From contig CAZUYD010000011.1 in assembly GCA_964624825.1 (NCBI GenBank), positions 1-60,334 of the forward strand: 60,334 nucleotides of DNA, in the 5' to 3' direction. Both the position numbers and the translations under genes were made by a program. The notes beneath the pieces were generated by a model. It did no database searches, was not told the origin of the DNA, and worked only from the letters and a program-made list of their open reading frames with translations. The DNA is from Enorma sp964624825 (lineage in GTDB: Bacteria > Actinomycetota > Coriobacteriia > Coriobacteriales > Coriobacteriaceae). Positions 1 through 9,094 of this stretch are shown one piece after another (positions within the stretch are counted from its first letter, which is position 1; every line of letters starts with the position of its first letter).

Positions 1-1098
1 CGTGCTCCACCACGCGAGCGCCGACCATCCATAAAGCACCCTCATGACAACCCCCCTGCATAAGACTTCCCTGCAAGAAGACCATAGAGGGCTGGCCAGC
101 TGCTGCCCCGACGCTGGCACAAAACTGACCCAAACCTGGTAGAAAAACTCAAGGGATGCATTTATCGAGTTCAAGAGCGCAATACCGCTAAAGGCGGCGC
201 GTAGAACATCACATGAAATGGCTAAATCGGCATGAAATATGCACGGGCTCACAATGCGCTGGAGCTACAGCCGAACCGCACAAGAAGAGATGCGCAGCAT
301 CCTCTGCAATTGCAACGCGCAGAAATTGCGGAACCATCGCCGAGGCTTCGTGGACGGCGCGCATCTCTGCACCGCGCAGACCTATGGCAATGAGCTCGAA
401 AGGCGCCGCCCCAATTTGGCATCCTTTTCGGGCGCGCGACCATCTCACGCATGAACGATACGGTAGACCGATCGCGTTTCATCTGTTTCATGCGCCCACT
501 TTTCAAGTTTGGCGACACTTTTTGCAGACACGTCAAGTATCGCGCGCATCAGCTCCAGAAAAGCCGCAGGTACAGAGGTCGATATGTTTGTAGCTAGTTT
601 GCTAAGCCCCGAAAAGTGTCGCCAAACTTGAAAAGTGAGCACGGAAGCCCCATGAAACAAAGCGCATGACGCTTCGAACGATCGAAACGCGGGCGATTCC
701 GCATGGAAACTTACGCACCCGTCGAAACTGCGGCAGCATGGCTTTTAAATTCTGGTCGTGTTGACGATCGCGGCCTCAGCATGCCTGTTAATTCTCCCGT
801 CTGCCTGGGGAGGCAGGCCGCGATGCAGCAGATACCCCAATGCGTGCCATCCATATGGCCGAGCATCTCATCGCCACAGCAACGTGGTGCCTGAACCATC
901 GCCGCCACGTGGTGCACCATCAACACGCTCTCATAATTCAGCCTGCACATGAGCTTCCAGATGGTCGCGACAAATGATGAGCGGTGCGCTCAGATGAGGC
1001 TTGCCGCATATCGCATTCGCTGCACGTAGCCACGTGGCCGACCCATGCCGAAGCTTTGTCATGATGCCACTGTGCCGCATACTATTCGGCTGTACCTT
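1..1098. other. Left-edge intergenic region without a recognisable gene
   Basis: No reading frame here has a convincing ribosome binding site, a recognisable family motif and neighbour-like codon use together. The only clear structure is one copy of the dispersed palindromic element (484-660, listed separately). The stretch from about 710 to 1020 has a short open frame on the minus strand that I cannot assign; it could be a gene remnant. Confidence 0.5.
484..660 (-). repeat. Dispersed palindromic element, copy 1
   Basis: A perfect 26-bp inverted repeat occupies 497-522 and 612-637, sharing the core TTCAAGTTTGGCGACA and separated by 89 bp. An outer inverted pair, TGTTTCATG (484-492) and CATGAAACA (651-659), extends the palindrome. 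The interior holds GCCGCAGGTACAGAG (563-577), also present in copy 2. Read on the minus strand it is colinear with copy 3 on the plus strand. The same organisation recurs near 21850 and 54709, so it is a family and not a chance palindrome. No transposase lies beside it. Confidence 0.85.
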
Positions 1099-1758
1099 TT
1101 AGGCAATCAGCTTCAAAATGTCGGGGATCTGGTCGACAACGTAGTCCGCGCCCTCCTGCGTGAAGTGAAAACGCTCCTCACGCTTGGCCACCACCGTGAG
1201 GCCTGCCCCCTTCGCGGCCGTGATGCCGTAATCGGAGTCCTCAACCGCCACGCACGCCTCGGCAGGCAGCCCTAGGGCATCAATTGCATGCAGGTAAATA
1301 GCTGGATTCGGTTTGCTTTGATGGAAATCCTCCCCGCTCACCAGCAGCTCGAAGCGCTCAGAGATACCGCACTGGCGTAACACCTGCTTGATGTTGTCCT
1401 TCGGCGAGGATGACGCAAGGGCGAGCCTGAAGCCAGCGCTCTTAAGCGCCGAGAGCGTCTCGGGCACGCCCGAGTTCATGATCATCGCATAATCGAGACC
1501 CTCGATCTCGGACTCCTTGAATATCTCGTGGTTGAGCTCCTCGCCACTGCGGCACTCGCCGCAGGCACGTTCCCACCACGATGCAAACATGCGCTGGCTG
1601 TCCTTGTCCGAGGCTCCGGCAACCGCATTGTATTCGTCATCTGTGACCGGTATGCCCTGCCGGGTAAAAAACGCCTTGATCATGTCCTGATAGACGCGCT
1701 CGCTATCCACGAGCACCCCATCCATATCGAATATGAATGCTTGTTTGCCGATGAGCAT
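1099..1758 (-). CDS. HAD-superfamily phosphatase / beta-phosphoglucomutase-like hydrolase
   Basis: This 219-residue protein opens with the HAD motif I, FDMDGVLVDS, carrying the nucleophilic aspartate and the second aspartate. A helical cap follows, then ASSSPK (motif II) and the late VAVEDSDYGITAA region (motifs III and IV, metal binding). The length and cap position match the beta-phosphoglucomutase/phosphatase subfamily. Members isomerise or dephosphorylate small sugar phosphates in the cytoplasm; the substrate cannot be read from sequence. It is the last gene of the minus-strand array that starts with the GntR regulator at 11502, so it may act on phosphosugars released by the SIS deglycases. 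The gap to the upstream gene is 134 bp, so co-transcription is likely but not certain. Confidence 0.85.
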   Translation of the reverse strand: MLIGKQAFIFDMDGVLVDSERVYQDMIKAFFTRQGIPVTDDEYNAVAGASDKDSQRMFASWWERACGECRSGEELNHEIFKESEIEGLDYAMIMNSGVPETLSALKSAGFRLALASSSPKDNIKQVLRQCGISERFELLVSGEDFHQSKPNPAIYLHAIDALGLPAEACVAVEDSDYGITAAKGAGLTVVAKREERFHFTQEGADYVVDQIPDILKLIA

Positions 1759-1892
1759 CCGCTTTTCCCTTTCGTATCGCTGGACGCGACACCCTTGTGC
1801 GGCGCCCCTCCTTATGTCAGATATCGTGCGAGGAATCTAGGCCGCGAATGCAGGAGCGCTCCCACCCAACATATCGGATCGCGTGAACAACC

Positions 1893-2507
1893 TCATGCTT
1901 TTGTGCTGGCGCCATCTTCACCGCGGCGTCTGAAAGGTCGAAAGATAAGGCCGTTCGAGCGAACCACCTCGACGTAGCGCGGCTTACAGTGCTTTTCGAG
2001 CGCGCGAATCTTGTCCTTCAGCTGCGGCGAAACATAGATGTTGATGGTCGGAACAATTCCCATACGCTCACCCCCCTCGTCGAAAGTCACGTAGAAGAAC
2101 GAGCCCGGCGCCGGACAATCGACACCCTCGACGATGTCCTCAACCACCTCCTTAACGAGCTCTAGACCATCTACAGTAAATACGGTAAGAACGAACGTGT
2201 ATAGATGATGCTTGCGTAGGCAGAAATCGCGCACATCACGCAAGGGTCTCACCTGATCCACGCGCGCAAGGGCAATCTTGCCGGCAGCAACCATTGAATG
2301 AACCATAATCGCTTCGGTATGCCGCGTAACCCCCCGAATGCCCACATAGGTGACGCCGGTAAGCGCAATGAAGATGCCCGCAACGCCGACCGGGCTGCCG
2401 TTAGCGTAAGCATCAATCAAGCGATATCCGCCAAAAAGCAGCGCTGCGAGCAGCAACACCATGACAAGCACGATTATATTCTGACGTTTACGTGCTGCTT
2501 CGTACAT
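1893..2507 (-). CDS. Small membrane protein of unknown function
   Basis: The protein has 204 residues. I chose the ATG at 2507 because GAGG lies a few bases upstream and a longer frame would overlap the intergenic space before the SIS gene. Two hydrophobic segments, at about residues 11-30 and 40-60, sit near the N-terminus, followed by a soluble domain of about 140 residues rich in Val, Asp and Glu that ends in a basic tail (FRPFRRR). I do not recognise a family. The layout (two membrane helices plus a C-terminal soluble domain) recalls the other unassigned protein at 57754, also embedded in a PTS locus. Its place between SIS and HAD genes suggests it belongs to the operon, but no role can be inferred. 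Confidence 0.7.
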   Translation of the reverse strand: MYEAARKRQNIIVLVMVLLLAALLFGGYRLIDAYANGSPVGVAGIFIALTGVTYVGIRGVTRHTEAIMVHSMVAAGKIALARVDQVRPLRDVRDFCLRKHHLYTFVLTVFTVDGLELVKEVVEDIVEGVDCPAPGSFFYVTFDEGGERMGIVPTINIYVSPQLKDKIRALEKHCKPRYVEVVRSNGLIFRPFRRRGEDGASTKA

Positions 2508-2652
2508 AAAAGACCTCTTCAGTCGGCATCTGTGGTTCTGCACCCGTTCACTGGTTGTTGCAACTCCATTATGGTTGCTAGATACATCTGGCCGCAGTAG
2601 GTAAGTCAGATGGAGTCGCGGCAATTTCGAAGATGGCAGCCTTCGCGCCTTG

Positions 2653-3795
2653 CTAATCGTCGTCTGCGGGATGATTGATTCTGAACTCTTCGGTGCGAAA
2701 GTCAATCATCCTATTCATCTCATAGTAGAGCGGATGTGACCGCAAGCTATCCAAATCATGGGAAAGTGTTGATGCTATGACCTGGAAAACCGGCAGAGCG
2801 TAGAGGAAAGAGTACGCTTCGCAACCATCCGCCGCACCAGGCAGCGCCATCACCCGCGAATCGGCAGCTTCATCAGCTGAGCAGAGTGTCTCAGGTTTGA
2901 TGAGATATACGTTCGCCGTCACCCTGTCGACGGCCTGGAACACCCGGCGCGCATGTTCGGTAGTGACATCGCCCCCATCGATAACGAAAACGGTATAGCG
3001 TGGATTGAGCTGCAAAGCTGGGCCGTGCAGAAACTCGTCCTGCTCATAGCCCACGGCGAGCGTCTTCACCGTCTCACCGATTTTTAGCGCTCCCTCGAGC
3101 GCCGTACCGTAGTTTGACCCACAGCCGAGCACGTAGACTCGATCCATCTGCATGAGCTCGCGATACCGGGCAGCAACGAAGGCGTCGGTGCGGGCGAGCA
3201 GCTCGGAATGGTGCTCCATGGCGCGAGCAATAGCATCGGCGCAGGCATCATAGGCGCCGGTGACGTTTCCGTCCATATCTGCGCGCTTATCTTGAACCAA
3301 GGCTCCAACCTGCAAGAGATAGGTCGCGAGAGATATCGGCCCGAAAGTAACGTAACCCACAGCCTCCTCGCCTACACCCCAGTCGTAAACTTCATCGGCA
3401 ACGCGCGCGCAACCGCACGCAGGTTGCGTGGTGAGCAACCGCGCTACCACCTGACGCCCCGACGTTGCAGCAAGGGCATCGACACAGTTAGCGCTTCCGC
3501 CAGATTGCGACACCACGAGAACGAAATCGTTCTCGGTGAGCGTTTCCTGCTCGTAATTGGTAAAGGTGTAGGGGAACATCACCTGAACGGGAACGCCCAA
3601 GGCGGAGACAAGATACTGCCGTACGCACTGGGAGGCAGTGTAGCTCGAACCAGATGCCACGATGACCACCCGCCGCCATGGCTTGGATATCAGAGCATTG
3701 ACAAGACCGCCGGTAAGGGCGCGAAAGCTCTCCATCTGAGCGCGCACCACTTGAGGCGTCATTTCGATGCAGTCACGCATGGAGATCTTAGTCAT
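2653..3795 (-). CDS. SIS-domain sugar-phosphate protein (deglycase/isomerase type), paralogue 4
   Basis: The protein has 380 residues with the ATG at 3795 preceded by GGGAG; the longer upstream frame overlaps the preceding SIS gene and lacks support. Two SIS domains are visible. The first carries VVIVASGSSYTASQ and VLVVSQSGGSANC, the phosphosugar-binding Ser-rich loops. The second carries VLGCGSNYGTALEGALKIGET and QDEFLHGPALQL. This matches the GlmS C-terminal / FrlB fold that deaminates or deglycates 6-phosphosugars. It is most similar within the window to the protein at 5034-6146, suggesting a duplicated pair like the two deglycases (GfrE and GfrF) of the Salmonella glucoselysine/fructoselysine locus. 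The exact substrate is unknown. Confidence 0.85.
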   Translation of the reverse strand: MTKISMRDCIEMTPQVVRAQMESFRALTGGLVNALISKPWRRVVIVASGSSYTASQCVRQYLVSALGVPVQVMFPYTFTNYEQETLTENDFVLVVSQSGGSANCVDALAATSGRQVVARLLTTQPACGCARVADEVYDWGVGEEAVGYVTFGPISLATYLLQVGALVQDKRADMDGNVTGAYDACADAIARAMEHHSELLARTDAFVAARYRELMQMDRVYVLGCGSNYGTALEGALKIGETVKTLAVGYEQDEFLHGPALQLNPRYTVFVIDGGDVTTEHARRVFQAVDRVTANVYLIKPETLCSADEAADSRVMALPGAADGCEAYSFLYALPVFQVIASTLSHDLDSLRSHPLYYEMNRMIDFRTEEFRINHPADDD

Positions 3796-3847
3796 AGGCT
3801 CCCCCATCCCGCTTCGCGTGTTCCTACGTATATTCGCATCAGCACGG

Positions 3848-4909
3848 CTAGACTGTGACAGTGTGCTTGGAGACACCTTCCGGATGGTCAGGGTCATAAC
3901 CCCGCGAAAGGGAAAGCAGACAGGCAAACATCTGGGAGATGACCGCGCAGCAAAACACCGCGCGAATCCCGTCGAACTCGCCAGGAACGATAATCTGCTG
4001 CTCTCCCCTTTCAGCGATGGCAGGATCGTTCGACACTACGGTGGCGAAGATCTTGTGTTCCGCATGCAAGCGATCGAGCAGCTCCACAACGCTCTCGTTG
4101 GTCTGCTTGTCGGCAATGAAAAAGAGCATTGGGACAAAGCGCTCAGCTGTGGCAATAGGGCCGTGCTGGTAGTCGCTCGCGGCATAGGCGCGCGCATCGA
4201 AGTAGCTCGTCTCCTGCACCTTGAGCTCGGTCTCGGTAGCGAGACCATAAAGCAGCCCACGGCCGAGCACAAGCATATGTGAGCTGTTGCGGTAGACAGG
4301 AATTACCGAACGAACCTGATCCTCAAGTCCATACGAGGCGCGCACCACACGTGCCGCGTCGTTGAGCGCATCGTGCAGCTCGCGATTGTCCGAGATATAA
4401 GCCGCGAGACCCACCACAAGCGCAAGCTGAGTCATATAAGATTTAGCAGCAGTAATCGAGAGCTCCGGACCGCAAGCGTTATTCATGCGAATATCGCCAA
4501 TACTGGCCATGAGACTGCCTGGTTCGTTGGTAATCGACACACACGTGCCACCGTCGGCGACACACTTGCGCATGACCGCATAGCAGTCTTGCGCGCCACC
4601 AGATTGGCTGATGCCCACCACGAGAGTCTCGGAAAGGTCTGCCCCAGCGCCATAACAAGTCACCGTCGAGGGAAGGGCAATGGTCGAGAGCATACCGGTG
4701 TAAGCCTCAAAGAGATAACGGCCGACCTGGGCAGCATGCTCGCTGCTACCACGAGCCGCGAACATCACGGTTCTGACACCGCGTTCGCGCACCAGCCGCG
4801 CCACCTCCTCCAATTTAGGGCGGTTTTCCTGCAAGCATGCCTCTATACAATCGGCCTGCTCATGAATCTCGCTCCACAACAGAGAGCTGGACGTGTCGAG
4901 CGTAAACAC
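3848..4909 (-). CDS. SIS-domain sugar-phosphate isomerase/deaminase-like protein, paralogue 3
   Basis: I chose the GTG at 4909 because GAGGAG lies six bases upstream; this gives 353 residues beginning VFTLDTSSSLLW. Double SIS architecture is seen: VMFAARGSSEHAAQV with VGISQSGGAQD in the first domain, and LGRGLLYGLATETELKVQET with ASDYQHGPIA in the second. The second-domain signature is closer to GlmS/AgaS-type isomerases than to FrlB, so it may isomerise or deaminate an amino-sugar phosphate. It lies 124 bp after one SIS gene and 52 bp before another, all on the same strand. Function beyond 6-phosphosugar binding is inference. Confidence 0.82.
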   Translation of the reverse strand: MFTLDTSSSLLWSEIHEQADCIEACLQENRPKLEEVARLVRERGVRTVMFAARGSSEHAAQVGRYLFEAYTGMLSTIALPSTVTCYGAGADLSETLVVGISQSGGAQDCYAVMRKCVADGGTCVSITNEPGSLMASIGDIRMNNACGPELSITAAKSYMTQLALVVGLAAYISDNRELHDALNDAARVVRASYGLEDQVRSVIPVYRNSSHMLVLGRGLLYGLATETELKVQETSYFDARAYAASDYQHGPIATAERFVPMLFFIADKQTNESVVELLDRLHAEHKIFATVVSNDPAIAERGEQQIIVPGEFDGIRAVFCCAVISQMFACLLSLSRGYDPDHPEGVSKHTVTV

Positions 4910-5033
4910 TTGCTTCTCCTCACCTGGCGGAAGACGATCAATAGAAGTAGCAGGCGACAGACATCTCGCCCCTCTCAATCAAGCATGGACGAATGATACC
5001 GCGCGGCGAAACATGCGCGTGCCCGACCATCGC

Positions 5034-6146
5034 CTAGTTAGGCATAATCTTGTCGATGCGCTCGGTCTTTGCGCTAATCGCCTTATGAAAGCACTCTTCA
5101 AATAAGGGGTGTTTTTCCCAGCGGTGCAAATCGGTCGTAACCTGATGTGCAACGATCTGGTAGAAGGGCAGCACATAAAGTGGCATCATGAGCGGCTCGT
5201 CGATGTCAAACGGCAGGCGAATGGCATGGTCATCATCCACTCGACTGGAGTTCGTGACGATGAAGGCACGGTCGGTCACTGTGCGAGCAGCAAGGTAGAT
5301 ATCGACCAGGCGATCGGAGCCCTCGGTAAGGTGATCGACGCAAATCACCGTGTAATTGGGTGTAAGCTGCAAATTGGGCCCGTGAATCCATTCCTCGCCC
5401 TCATAGGCAAAACTGGGAACCTGAATGGTCTCACTGAACTTGAGCGCGCCCTCGGAGACGATACCGTACCCCTGAAGGAACCCACAGTGGTTGACAACGG
5501 TCATCGACGTGAAATCCGCCTTGCGACGCCTGTAGAGATCCCACGTCTCCTGCTGGACAATCTCGTGGCGGCGAGGGGCATCGGCCATCTCCTCAATCAG
5601 AGCCGCACGCTGCTCCGCAGCAACCGTGCCGATTTTGCAGCCAGCCTCGATGGCGAAGAGCATCAAGAACTGAGCAAGAGCAACAACGCCCTTGGTGACA
5701 TAGCTCACCGTCTCTTCTCCCACGCCGTAATCGATTACAAGATCGGCATGATCCTTGAAATCACTCTCGACGTTGCCGGTAAGGCCGATGGCGGTAACAC
5801 CGAGCTTGCGGAGTTTATCAAGAGCCTCGATGGAGTTGGTGGAGCAGCCGCTCTGGGAAATCACGAACACGAAGTCATCCCCATGCACGTCATGCTCGCG
5901 ATAGATAAACGTTGCCGGCGTCACGACCTTAACCTCACATTTGAGATACTTCATCATAAAATACCGCGCGCATAGAGTGCCGTTTAGGCTGGAACCACAG
6001 GCAACAATCCAGATGGATCGACAGGCCGTTTTAACATACAGGTCGACGAGTTTCGCAGTGAGCTCGTCAGCGCGCTCGACATTGAGCTTGAGCTGCGCCG
6101 GAGTCTCCTCGATACAGGTAAGCATCGTAGGGGTTGTTTCTGCCAT
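5034..6146 (-). CDS. SIS-domain sugar-phosphate deglycase-like protein, paralogue 2
   Basis: The protein has 370 residues with a strong GGAGGAGGAG Shine-Dalgarno before the ATG. The first SIS domain shows WIVACGSSLNGTLCAR and FVISQSGCSTNS; the second shows HCGFLQGYGIVSEGALKFSET and GEEWIHGPNLQL. The arrangement matches the FrlB/Gfr deglycases, which hydrolyse a 6-phosphorylated Amadori product to glucose 6-phosphate and the free amine. It shares its motif pattern with the protein at 2653-3795, so the two are probably paralogues with different amine preferences. It follows the PfkB kinase gene after 86 bp. Whether it is catalytic or regulatory cannot be told from sequence. Confidence 0.85.
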   Translation of the reverse strand: MAETTPTMLTCIEETPAQLKLNVERADELTAKLVDLYVKTACRSIWIVACGSSLNGTLCARYFMMKYLKCEVKVVTPATFIYREHDVHGDDFVFVISQSGCSTNSIEALDKLRKLGVTAIGLTGNVESDFKDHADLVIDYGVGEETVSYVTKGVVALAQFLMLFAIEAGCKIGTVAAEQRAALIEEMADAPRRHEIVQQETWDLYRRRKADFTSMTVVNHCGFLQGYGIVSEGALKFSETIQVPSFAYEGEEWIHGPNLQLTPNYTVICVDHLTEGSDRLVDIYLAARTVTDRAFIVTNSSRVDDDHAIRLPFDIDEPLMMPLYVLPFYQIVAHQVTTDLHRWEKHPLFEECFHKAISAKTERIDKIMPN

Positions 6147-6232
6147 AGCTCCTCCTCCGTACGAAGTGTATTGCTACATGATACATTACATGACAAGTTA
6201 GATGGCCTTCTCGTCTCTCGCCATGCTCGTCA

Positions 6233-7105
6233 CTATGAAACCTTTTCGAACCTTCCGCCCACAATCCGGCAAGGATGACCAAAGGCGCCCGTATGAGAGC
6301 ATGCCTCACGCGCATGCCTGGCAGCAGCATCGAGCGCTCGATGCGCAACATCCGCCTCGAGCGTCGCCCCCTTATGCCACCCGCTTCCAAGCAGTTCGAT
6401 GACGAGCGCTGTGACAAAGGCATCGCCTGCCCCCATCGTATCTACTATGGTGCCCTCGTTACGCATGCCCTCATAGATTTCATCACCCGCAATAAGCAAC
6501 GGAGGTTCGGAGCCACGTGTGATGAGCACGATGCAACCAATTCCCATGCGAGCCACTTCCTCAAGCACCCGATCACGTGCAAGCCCGCTCATTGAGAATT
6601 GAGCTATGTCCACGGCGGCGAGCACCTTGCCGAGATACTCAGGAGCGCGGTATTTCTCCTTCTCTCCGAAATCGAATACCACAACCCCCGGAATGCCTTC
6701 GAGCTTCGCAATCTCCCTCGGTATCTTGGCGTTGCAACTGGTGAACACCGCATCAAACAATGCCGCATACGTGACAAGATTTTCAGTAAGCACGAGCGGA
6801 CCCGCCCATCGATCGCCAAGTTCGTTGCGCTTCCAATGGCGTTCACCATTGATGACGCTCTCGATGCAACACTTGGTCGTCGATCCCGCTGGTCGTTGGC
6901 ATCGAGTGAGATCGACGCGCTCCTTCTCGAGAACCGCCACCATGAGCTCTCCCGCGGTATCGTCTGCGATGTTGCCTAGATACGCAGCCTTGGCTCCGAG
7001 CCGTGCGGCGTTCACTGCCACGTTTACCGCGTTTCCGCCTGGATATGCAACCTTCTGATTCTCGTAAACGTCGAAGACGTTGTCCCCGAGCCCTAGCACC
7101 CTCAT
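6233..7105 (-). CDS. frlD: PfkB-family sugar kinase, fructoselysine 6-kinase-like
   Basis: This 290-residue ribokinase-fold enzyme opens with GLGDNVFDVYENQKVAYPGG and NAVNVAVNAARLGA, the substrate-binding signature typical of FrlD. It ends with DTMGAGDAF, which carries the catalytic aspartate and anion hole. FrlD phosphorylates fructoselysine at C6 using ATP. The start codon overlaps the stop of the upstream SIS deglycase gene by one base, so the two are translationally coupled, as kinase and deglycase are in frl systems. A PTS-imported substrate would already be phosphorylated, so this kinase probably serves a second, non-PTS substrate or a different hydroxyl. The family is secure; the substrate is inferred from the neighbour. 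Confidence 0.85.
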   Translation of the reverse strand: MRVLGLGDNVFDVYENQKVAYPGGNAVNVAVNAARLGAKAAYLGNIADDTAGELMVAVLEKERVDLTRCQRPAGSTTKCCIESVINGERHWKRNELGDRWAGPLVLTENLVTYAALFDAVFTSCNAKIPREIAKLEGIPGVVVFDFGEKEKYRAPEYLGKVLAAVDIAQFSMSGLARDRVLEEVARMGIGCIVLITRGSEPPLLIAGDEIYEGMRNEGTIVDTMGAGDAFVTALVIELLGSGWHKGATLEADVAHRALDAAARHAREACSHTGAFGHPCRIVGGRFEKVS

Positions 7106-8103
7106 CAGTACTCGACCGTCCTGTAATACCGGCGGATGTCGAGCGAATGACCCGTCAGGTGCTCCATGTTCTTAGAGATGCGCTGCAAGGCGGCATTAGC
7201 GACTACCGGGCCTAAAAGCGTGCGATATTTATCGGAGATACCCGGCAGTTCGAAATCATGCATATCGATAACCGTCGCTTTGGTGGTGTACCGCTCAATG
7301 AATTTCTTCACGCGCAGGTCAAGCGGGCGCGTGGAGCCCTCACTTACCAGCAAGGTGACGCTCGTGTCCCACTCCACCAGTTCAAACGTGCCATGAAAGA
7401 AATCCGAACTTGAAACGGATTTGGTGCGGATCCACTGGCTCTCCTCGAGCACGCACATAGCGTAGGCATAGCACACCGGCCATAACTCACCAGAAGCAAT
7501 CCAAATATTGTACGGATCGCCACACGTGAGTCTGCAGTAATCGATTGCACGCGCGTCAAACTGCTTCCGCACCGAAACGAGCGCGGCCGGTAAGTTCTCG
7601 AGCTCGTCAGCGAAAGCGTCATAATCATCGAAATGCCCTCTGTTGGCAAGGATCTTGCCAATGATAAGGTAGAGCGCAAGCTCCTGCGGTCGCCCGTCAC
7701 CATACACGAAGCAGTGGCCACTCAGCTCTTCCAGCGGTGAGGACGACTTGCCCGCCACCGATACGATGGTGACGCCTCGCTCGCACAGCCATTTCGCAGC
7801 GGCAACGGTCTCCTTCGTATCTCCTGACTTGCTTGACATGAAGCAAACAGTCTTATCTGAAATCTGATTGTGACCAGTAAGCGTCAGCACACCGGAGAGT
7901 ACCGAAAACACCGGGATATCACTCATCTGATCGATGAAGACAGCAAAAGGATCGAGCAGCGCCTGAGACCCTCCCGACGAGGAAAGCAGGATGTTTGCAA
8001 ACTCTTTATCACAAACGGCGTCAGCGATCGCCTCAAGTTCAGACCGATGACGATAGATATACTCTCCTTGGGCAACCAACGCCGCCTCATCAAACGTTAC
8101 CAT
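7105..8103 (-). CDS. frlB: FrlB-like fructoselysine 6-phosphate deglycase (SIS domain), paralogue 1
   Basis: The ATG at 8103 gives 332 residues; a TTG at 8121 would add six residues and has a slightly better spaced GGGAG, so the start is uncertain. First SIS domain: LLSSSGGSQALLDPF and CFMSSKSGDTKET. Second: NIWIASGELWPVCYAYAMCVLEE and SSSDFFHGTFELVEWDT. The FFHG(P/T)FE block is the FrlB hallmark. The enzyme would split the 6-phospho Amadori compound into glucose 6-phosphate and the amine. It is the first non-PTS gene after IID, 166 bp downstream across a hairpin, and overlaps the PfkB gene by one base. Assignment to FrlB is good; the identity of the amine is not known. Confidence 0.8.
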   Translation of the reverse strand: MVTFDEAALVAQGEYIYRHRSELEAIADAVCDKEFANILLSSSGGSQALLDPFAVFIDQMSDIPVFSVLSGVLTLTGHNQISDKTVCFMSSKSGDTKETVAAAKWLCERGVTIVSVAGKSSSPLEELSGHCFVYGDGRPQELALYLIIGKILANRGHFDDYDAFADELENLPAALVSVRKQFDARAIDYCRLTCGDPYNIWIASGELWPVCYAYAMCVLEESQWIRTKSVSSSDFFHGTFELVEWDTSVTLLVSEGSTRPLDLRVKKFIERYTTKATVIDMHDFELPGISDKYRTLLGPVVANAALQRISKNMEHLTGHSLDIRRYYRTVEY

Positions 8104-8219
8104 ATCCACAGTTGTCTCCAATCGGCCACGCTCCCGCTACAGCTTCGCTGACGTTGATGCAAGTATCGAAAAGTGCAGTCGAAGAAAGACCGGGGTGTTT
8201 GGACAGCCCGCAGAATGGA

Positions 8220-8241
8220 GGAGCCCCGGTACAGGGGCTCC
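8220..8241. terminator. Hairpin between PTS IID and the deglycase gene
   Basis: GGAGCCCC (8220-8227) and GGGGCTCC (8234-8241) form an 8-bp perfect stem with a six-base loop. The T tract follows on the plus strand only. The flanking genes read on the minus strand, where no T tract follows, so it more likely damps or stabilises the downstream part of the mRNA than fully terminates it. Confidence 0.5.
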
Positions 8242-8269
8242 TTTTCACATGTGCTACCGCGTCTGAACG

Positions 8270-9094
8270 CTACATCCAACCAAGGAAGGAGAACAGAATG
8301 CTCACGGCGATGATGCCGACGATAATAACCAGAACGTTAACTCTCTTTTTGAACAGCCAGTAAATTAAGATCACTGCGCACAACGGCAGCAGGTTCGGAA
8401 TCACATTGTCAAACACGCTCTGAACCGTCGTACCCTCCATGCCGAAGGCAAGGCTGTCGCTGAATGCGATAGAGACATAAGACGGAATCAAACCACCGAT
8501 AACCATCACACCGAGGATACCGGCAGCTTCGGTGAGGTACTTGGTGTACTCAGACATTGTGGTGACCAGTTTGGTGCCGAGCGTGAAGCCCAAACGACCG
8601 AACAAGATGCGTGAAATGGCCGCGAGGAACCAGATGATTATATACAGAATCGGGCCGAGCACGGAGCCATTCTGGGCAAGCGAGCAGCAAATCGCAGCCG
8701 AAATAGGCAGAAGGGTAAACCAAAAGATGGTGTCACCCACGCCAGCAAGGGGACCGAAAAGGCCATTACGAATGCCTTCGATTACCTTGCGATCCTCGCC
8801 TTTTTCCTCCAAAGAAAGGATAAGACCCATCAAGAAGGTGGCCATATGGGGCTCGGTATTCATGAACTCCATGTTGTAGGTCATGAACTCGGAGATGTCT
8901 TCCTTTGAATCACCGTACATCTTCTTGAAGGCGGGAAGCATAGACTCGGTAAAGCCGAGTGCTTGCATACGCTCGAAGCTGAAGGCCGACTGCTCAATGA
9001 TCGAATAAAGCGACATCTTGTCGAGATCGGCCTTGCTGAGCTTCTTGACCGACTGACCGGTCTTGGTGAGAGCAGTTTTCTCGTTAGAGCTCAT
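8270..9094 (-). CDS. PTS mannose/fructose/sorbose family IID component
   Basis: The protein has 274 residues. The ATG at 9094 is preceded by GGAG at nine bases; ATGs at 9103 and 9109 lack a spaced ribosome binding site. The soluble N-terminal part carries LYSIIEQSAFSFERMQALGF and EFMNTEPHMATFLMG. The central block EGIRNGLFGPLAGVGDTIFW is the IID signature. Hydrophobic C-terminal segments follow, ending in a single helix (VLVIIVGIIAVSILFSFLGW). IID and IIC together form the membrane channel that moves the sugar while it is phosphorylated by IIB. The start overlaps the end of the IIC gene by 11 bp. Confidence 0.93.
   Translation of the reverse strand: MSSNEKTALTKTGQSVKKLSKADLDKMSLYSIIEQSAFSFERMQALGFTESMLPAFKKMYGDSKEDISEFMTYNMEFMNTEPHMATFLMGLILSLEEKGEDRKVIEGIRNGLFGPLAGVGDTIFWFTLLPISAAICCSLAQNGSVLGPILYIIIWFLAAISRILFGRLGFTLGTKLVTTMSEYTKYLTEAAGILGVMVIGGLIPSYVSIAFSDSLAFGMEGTTVQSVFDNVIPNLLPLCAVILIYWLFKKRVNVLVIIVGIIAVSILFSFLGWM

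Noticed and set aside
711..950. Short minus-strand frame near the left edge
   Set aside because: No ribosome binding site, no recognisable domain and no length support; may be a remnant, but I cannot show this.
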